DNA of 8,521 nucleotides, taken from contig JAMOPX010000181.1 in the NCBI GenBank assembly GCA_027064285.1, positions 1-8,521 on the forward strand, read 5' to 3'. The position numbers and the translations under genes were made by a program. Of this stretch, positions 4,840 to 8,521 are shown piece by piece (the first letter of the stretch is position 1; every line of letters begins with the position of its first letter). The notes under the pieces were generated by a model, which saw only the letters and a list, made by a program, of their open reading frames with translations, had not been told where the DNA came from and ran no database searches. Source of the stretch: Desulfobacterales bacterium. GTDB taxonomy: Bacteria; Desulfobacterota; DSM-4660; Desulfatiglandales; JALVZP01.

Positions 4840-5891
4840 ATGTAGAATTTTTGGATGAGGTAGTAATCAAAGTAAAGTCAGGAGATGGAGGAAATGGGTG
4901 TATAAGTTTCCGAAGAGAGAAGTATATTCCTAAGGGTGGTCCTGATGGTGGAGATGGAGGAAAAGGGGGGGATATTATTGTTAAAGCAAATTCTGGTATA
5001 TATAGCCTTGCTCATTTTGCTTTTAAAAAATTTTTTGAGGCAAAAAGAGGAGCTCATGGTAGAGGAAAGAATTGCAGTGGTAAGGACGGAAAAAGTCTGA
5101 TCTTAGAGGTTCCTGTTGGAACTGTGATTAAAGATGAGGATACAGGTGAAATAATAGCAGATCTAACTCAAGATGGTCAGCAAATTGTTGTAGCAAAAGG
5201 AGGTAAAGGAGGAAGGGGAAATCAACATTTTGCAACAGCAACCTATAGGACTCCAAGAATTGCTGAGCCTGGCAAACCTGGTCAAGAGAGAAGAATAAGA
5301 CTTATTTTAAAATCTATTGCTGATATTGGATTGATAGGTTTTCCAAATGTTGGAAAATCAACACTTTTGGCAGCAATGAGCAGGGCAAAACCCAAGATAG
5401 CTTCATATCCTTTTACTACCTTGCACCCAAACTTAGGTGTGTTATCTTTCGAAGATCGAAATTTTTCCATTATTATGGCTGACATACCAGGATTAATTAA
5501 AGGAGCACATGAAGGAAAAGGATTAGGACACAGATTTTTAAGGCATATTGAAAGAACCAATCTTCTTCTTTTTGTATTAGATATAACCTTTGTGCCTAAG
5601 ACATATTTAGTTGAAGACTTTGAGATAATAAAGGAAGAGATAAGAAAATACAATCCTGCGCTTTTGCAGAAGCCTTTAATAATTGCCATAAACAAAATAG
5701 ATATCTATGATACTTCTGTCCATAGATCTATTCAGCAGCTTCAGGAATACTTCAATAATAAAGGGCTTGTTTCCTTCCCTATTTCTGCAAAAACTGGGCA
5801 GGGTATAAAAGAGTTAAAAGAAGGCATATACAAGTTATGGTCTTTCAAGAAAAGGTCCATTATTACAGAACAGGATATCTCAGCTCAGTAA
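4836..5891 (+). CDS. obgE: Obg-family GTPase, large-subunit assembly factor
   Basis: Obg GTPases bind the 50S subunit late in assembly and link ribosome maturation to GTP and stress signals. The 351-residue product has the glycine-rich Obg fold at about 1-158 (for example GDGGNGCISFRREKYIPKGG and repeated GGDGGKGG) and a G domain: G1 GFPNVGKS (168-175), PFTT (192-195), G3 DIPG (216-219), G4 NKID (286-289) and G5 SAK (317-319). It stops soon after the G domain, so the C-terminal OCT domain of Firmicutes Obg is absent, as in many Gram-negative relatives. It starts inside the rpmA stop (ATGA) with no strong ribosome binding site of its own, so it is probably coupled to rpmA. A G7 run at 4965-4971 encodes the conserved glycines. 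The 3' end overlaps proB by 55 bases. Confidence 0.97.
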   Translation: MNVEFLDEVVIKVKSGDGGNGCISFRREKYIPKGGPDGGDGGKGGDIIVKANSGIYSLAHFAFKKFFEAKRGAHGRGKNCSGKDGKSLILEVPVGTVIKDEDTGEIIADLTQDGQQIVVAKGGKGGRGNQHFATATYRTPRIAEPGKPGQERRIRLILKSIADIGLIGFPNVGKSTLLAAMSRAKPKIASYPFTTLHPNLGVLSFEDRNFSIIMADIPGLIKGAHEGKGLGHRFLRHIERTNLLLFVLDITFVPKTYLVEDFEIIKEEIRKYNPALLQKPLIIAINKIDIYDTSVHRSIQQLQEYFNNKGLVSFPISAKTGQGIKELKEGIYKLWSFKKRSIITEQDISAQ

Positions 5892-7027
5892 AAAGAATTG
5901 TTATAAAGGTAGGAAGCGGGGTTATAACTGGTGCTTCTGGTTTGAATGTAGAGGTAATGCATAATCTTGCTGCTAATATATGTTGGCTTTGGGAAAGAGG
6001 AATAGAGGTCCTACTTGTTTCTTCTGGAGCAATATCAGCAGGAATGAAAAAGCTTGGTTTTTCTAAAAGGCCTTCTTCTCTTTCTGCACAGCAGGCAATA
6101 GCAGCTGTTGGACAAAGTGAGCTTATGTTTTCTTATGAAAGGATTTTTTCTCGGTTTGGGAAAAAAGTGGCTCAGGTATTATTAACCAAAGAAGATATAA
6201 GTCATAGGCAAAGATATTTGAACGCAAGAAGCACTATATTTACTCTTCTTTCTTGGAAGATTCAGCCTATTATTAATGAAAATGATACAGTTACTGTGGA
6301 TGAGATAAAGTTTGGGGATAATGATAACCTGAGTGCTTTAGTGGCAAAACTTACAGAATCTGAGCTGTTGATAAATCTAACAAACATAGACGGGCTGTTT
6401 GATAAAGATCCAAGGGTTTACAAAGATGCAAGACTAATAAAGGTGGTTGAAAATGTTACAAAAGGGCTTTTAAAAGGCGCTGGTAAAATCCCCGGAGCAC
6501 TTGGCACAGGAGGAATGCTTAGCAAGGTAAAGGCTGCTCATCAGTTAGCAATAGGAGGGATTCCCACAATAATTGCTAATGGTTTAAAGCAAGATATTAT
6601 AAAAAAGATTTTTTCTGGTGAAGAAGAGGGAACTCTTTTCATACCTCAAGAATCAGCGCTTTCTTGTAAAAGGCACTGGATAGCTTTTGCAAAGGCTCCA
6701 AGAGGAAGTCTGATTATTGACAGAGGCGCAGAAAAGGCCATAATGGAGAATGGGAAGAGTCTTCTTCCTGCTGGGATAAAGGAAGTAAAGGGCAGATTTA
6801 ACAGAGGAGATTCAGTAATAATCCTGAATGAAGATGGAAAAGAATTGGCAATCGGACTTGTAAATTACAGTTCAGCAGATATAAAAAAGATCCATGGGCT
6901 TAAGACATCTGATATAGAAAAGGTGCTCGAGTTTAAATATGCTGATGAAGTAGTTCATAGAGATAATCTGGTTCTCAAAAATCAAATAGAGGAAGGAGAT
7001 GATCTATGTCTGATTCAAGGATACTAA
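5837..7027 (+). CDS. proB: Glutamate 5-kinase
   Basis: ProB phosphorylates glutamate to gamma-glutamyl phosphate, the first and usually proline-inhibited step of proline synthesis. The 396 residues hold an amino-acid-kinase domain followed by a C-terminal PUA domain (about 290-375). Visible motifs are IVIKVGSG (K24, phosphate binding), INENDTV (146-152), FGDNDNLSA (159-167), NLTNIDGLFDKDP, and GTGGM (223-227). ATG 5837 is the only conventional start before the kinase core. It lies inside obgE and gives about 10 more N-terminal residues than many relatives (17 before VKRIVIKVGS). The nearest ribosome-binding-like sequence, AAGAAGG (5818-5824), is 12 bases away, so initiation is probably weak and coupled to obgE. 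A rarer start codon near 5890 cannot be excluded. The 3' end overlaps proA by 22 bases. Confidence 0.95.
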   Translation: MVFQEKVHYYRTGYLSSVKRIVIKVGSGVITGASGLNVEVMHNLAANICWLWERGIEVLLVSSGAISAGMKKLGFSKRPSSLSAQQAIAAVGQSELMFSYERIFSRFGKKVAQVLLTKEDISHRQRYLNARSTIFTLLSWKIQPIINENDTVTVDEIKFGDNDNLSALVAKLTESELLINLTNIDGLFDKDPRVYKDARLIKVVENVTKGLLKGAGKIPGALGTGGMLSKVKAAHQLAIGGIPTIIANGLKQDIIKKIFSGEEEGTLFIPQESALSCKRHWIAFAKAPRGSLIIDRGAEKAIMENGKSLLPAGIKEVKGRFNRGDSVIILNEDGKELAIGLVNYSSADIKKIHGLKTSDIEKVLEFKYADEVVHRDNLVLKNQIEEGDDLCLIQGY

Positions 7028-8271
7028 ATATGGTTCAAGAGATAGGAAAAGAGGCAAAAAAGGCATCCAGGATGCTTAGAGGTGCTGGCAGGGCTCAGAA
7101 AGATGAGGCTCTAAAGCATATGGCCGATGCTCTTATAAAAAGAAGAGATGAGATATTGAGGGAAAATGAAAAGGATCTCAAAAATGCCCGTGATATTGGG
7201 CTTTCCTCTGCTATGATTGATAGACTCACACTTAATGAAGACAGAATTGAGGAGATGGCTAATGGAATCATGGAGGTGGCTTCTCTGCCTGATCCAGTTG
7301 GAGAAGTAATAAAGATGTGGAAAAGACCAAATGGGCTTATAGTGGGTAGGATGAGGATTCCTTTGGGAGTAATTGGTTTTATATATGAGTCAAGACCAAA
7401 TGTAACTGTTGATGCTGCTTCTCTGTGTTTAAAATCTGGAAATGCTGTGATCTTAAAAGGCGGATCAGAGGCGATTAATTCTAATATGGTTCTTGTTCAG
7501 ATTTTGGCAGATGCCTTAGAAAAGAGTGGATTGCCAAAAACGGCGGTTCAAATGATTCCTACTACAGATAGAGAGGCAGTGAAGGTTCTCATAAGTATGG
7601 ATGAATATGTAGATGTGATAATCCCTAGAGGGGGTGAAGGTCTTATAAGATTTGTGGCAGAAAATTCTAAGGTACCCGTGTTAAAACATTATAAAGGCGT
7701 GTGTCATGTGTATGTAGATGAATATGCGGATTTGGATATGGCACAGGAGATATGTTTTAATGCAAAGGTTCAGAGGCCTGGTGTGTGCAATGCCATGGAG
7801 ACAATGCTGGTACACAAGAATATAGCATCTGAATTTCTTCCAAAAATGCTTAAAAGATTTCAAGATGCAGGAGTGGAAATAAGAGGTTGTGAAAAAACCC
7901 TTGAAATATACCCGGATGCAAAACCAGCCAATGAAGAAGATTGGCCAGCAGAATATTTAGATCTTGTGCTGTCTGTTAAAGTAGTTGAGGATATGAATGA
8001 GGCATTGGATCACATAGAGAAATATGGATCAAATCATACAGAAGCTATTGTGACTAATGACTACAATAATGCCCAGAAATTTCTTTCAGAAGTGGATTCT
8101 TCTGTAGTGCTGGTTAATGCATCTACAAGGTTTAATGATGGAAATCAGCTTGGTTTAGGAGCTGAGATCGGAATAAATACATCAAAATTGCATGCTTTTG
8201 GACCAATGAGCTTGGAGGAGCTAACTACTACTAAATTTATAGTTTACGGAAGCGGGCAGATAAGAAAATAA
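7006..8271 (+). CDS. proA: Glutamate-5-semialdehyde dehydrogenase (gamma-glutamyl phosphate reductase)
   Basis: ProA reduces gamma-glutamyl phosphate, made by ProB, to glutamate-5-semialdehyde with NADPH; the product cyclises to the proline precursor. The 421-residue length is typical (E. coli 417). It belongs to the aldehyde dehydrogenase superfamily: the presumed catalytic cysteine is C261 in VQRPGVCNAMET. Other family hallmarks are YESRPNVTVDAASLCLKSGN, IIPRGGEGLIRFV, and near the end ASTRFNDGNQLGLGAEIGI and LHAFGPM. The start is well supported: AAGGAG (6993-6998) lies seven bases before the ATG and inside proB. The 22-base overlap with proB suits coupled synthesis of two enzymes that hand over a labile intermediate. 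Confidence 0.98.
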   Translation: MSDSRILNMVQEIGKEAKKASRMLRGAGRAQKDEALKHMADALIKRRDEILRENEKDLKNARDIGLSSAMIDRLTLNEDRIEEMANGIMEVASLPDPVGEVIKMWKRPNGLIVGRMRIPLGVIGFIYESRPNVTVDAASLCLKSGNAVILKGGSEAINSNMVLVQILADALEKSGLPKTAVQMIPTTDREAVKVLISMDEYVDVIIPRGGEGLIRFVAENSKVPVLKHYKGVCHVYVDEYADLDMAQEICFNAKVQRPGVCNAMETMLVHKNIASEFLPKMLKRFQDAGVEIRGCEKTLEIYPDAKPANEEDWPAEYLDLVLSVKVVEDMNEALDHIEKYGSNHTEAIVTNDYNNAQKFLSEVDSSVVLVNASTRFNDGNQLGLGAEIGINTSKLHAFGPMSLEELTTTKFIVYGSGQIRK

Positions 8272-8291
8272 TCAAGGAAACCAAGGATTCG

Positions 8292-8521
8292 TTGAAAATC
8301 GGAATACTTGGCGGAACATTTGATCCTGTACACTTTGGTCATCTTAGAACAGCTGAAGAAATAGGGGAATTTTTTAGATTAAAAAAGGTATATCTGGTTC
8401 CTTCTAACAACCCTCCTCATAAAAGAGGACGCACTATAACTCCATTTCAAGATCGATTTTATATGATTAGATATGCTATTGAGGATTCAGACATACTGGA
8501 TGTTTTGGATATAGAAGGAAA
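8292..8521 (+). CDS. nadD: Nicotinate-nucleotide adenylyltransferase, N-terminal part
   Basis: NadD joins nicotinate mononucleotide and ATP to give nicotinate adenine dinucleotide, the next-to-last step of NAD synthesis. The window ends after 76 codons, so only the N-terminal Rossmann-like part is visible. It shows the nucleotidyltransferase signature GGTFDPVHFGHL (residues 7-18, with the HxGH motif at 14-17) and the NadD-typical VPSNNPPHK. The start is TTG, chosen because the family begins almost exactly at MKIGILGGTFDP and because CAAGGA (8282-8287) lies just upstream at suitable spacing; the frame stays open further left but without a better start. It begins 20 bases after the proA stop and is probably in the same operon. 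The partial product looks intact. Confidence 0.95.
   Translation, partial: MKIGILGGTFDPVHFGHLRTAEEIGEFFRLKKVYLVPSNNPPHKRGRTITPFQDRFYMIRYAIEDSDILDVLDIEG

Noticed and set aside
4965..4971. G7 run in obgE as a possible phase-variation tract
   Set aside because: The run encodes the conserved Gly-Gly of the Obg fold, the gene is generally essential, and seven G is short for a contingency tract.
5282..5695. 137-codon minus-strand frame inside obgE
   Set aside because: It lies over the conserved G-domain motifs of obgE and mirrors them; no independent evidence supports it.
7681..7863. 60-codon minus-strand frame inside proA
   Set aside because: It overlaps the catalytic region of proA, is unrelated to any family I recognise, and has no initiation signal.

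Overview
This is an AT-rich bacterial chromosome segment that carries mainly housekeeping genes, nearly all on the + strand and tightly packed. The L27 protein starts directly at MAHKKAGGSS, without the cleaved leader seen in Firmicutes and relatives. The exonuclease V subunit is of the RecBCD-RecD type. The order rplU-rpmA-obgE-proB-proA-nadD is common in Desulfobacterota (the former Deltaproteobacteria) and related phyla. I infer a low-GC, Gram-negative-type bacterium from that neighbourhood, but the sequence alone does not fix the lineage.

Layout. Positions 1-248 are non-coding or hold an unrecognised gene end: a purine/pyrimidine-skewed, 6-base-periodic stretch at 1-54, a consensus-like -10 box at 136-141 and two abutting hairpins at 143-183. 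Next come murA (249-1499, peptidoglycan precursor synthesis) and an overlapping recD (from 1462 or 1489 to 3324, helicase subunit of exonuclease V). The 254-base gap at 3325-3578 contains a possible small minus-strand gene with a good ribosome binding site, a compound hairpin, and an 11-base perfect inverted repeat overlapping a consensus TATAAT box. After the gap a second + strand cluster begins: a membrane-anchored TPR protein, rplU (L21), rpmA (L27), obgE (ribosome-assembly GTPase), proB and proA (first two steps of proline synthesis), and the start of nadD (NAD synthesis), which runs off the window.

How the genes fit together. The second cluster looks like one operon: the TPR gene ends 26 bases before rplU, rpmA and obgE overlap at ATGA, obgE and proB overlap by 55 bases, proB and proA by 22, and nadD follows proA by 20. 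L21, L27 and Obg all serve the large ribosomal subunit. ProB and ProA share the unstable intermediate gamma-glutamyl phosphate. The predicted promoter at 3549-3554, inside a dyad, could drive the whole cluster.

I see no mobile element, CRISPR array, tRNA or rRNA gene, and no obviously new multi-gene system. The most interesting parts are the intergenic signals at 3273-3581 and 136-183, and the placement of recD without recB or recC beside it in this window.
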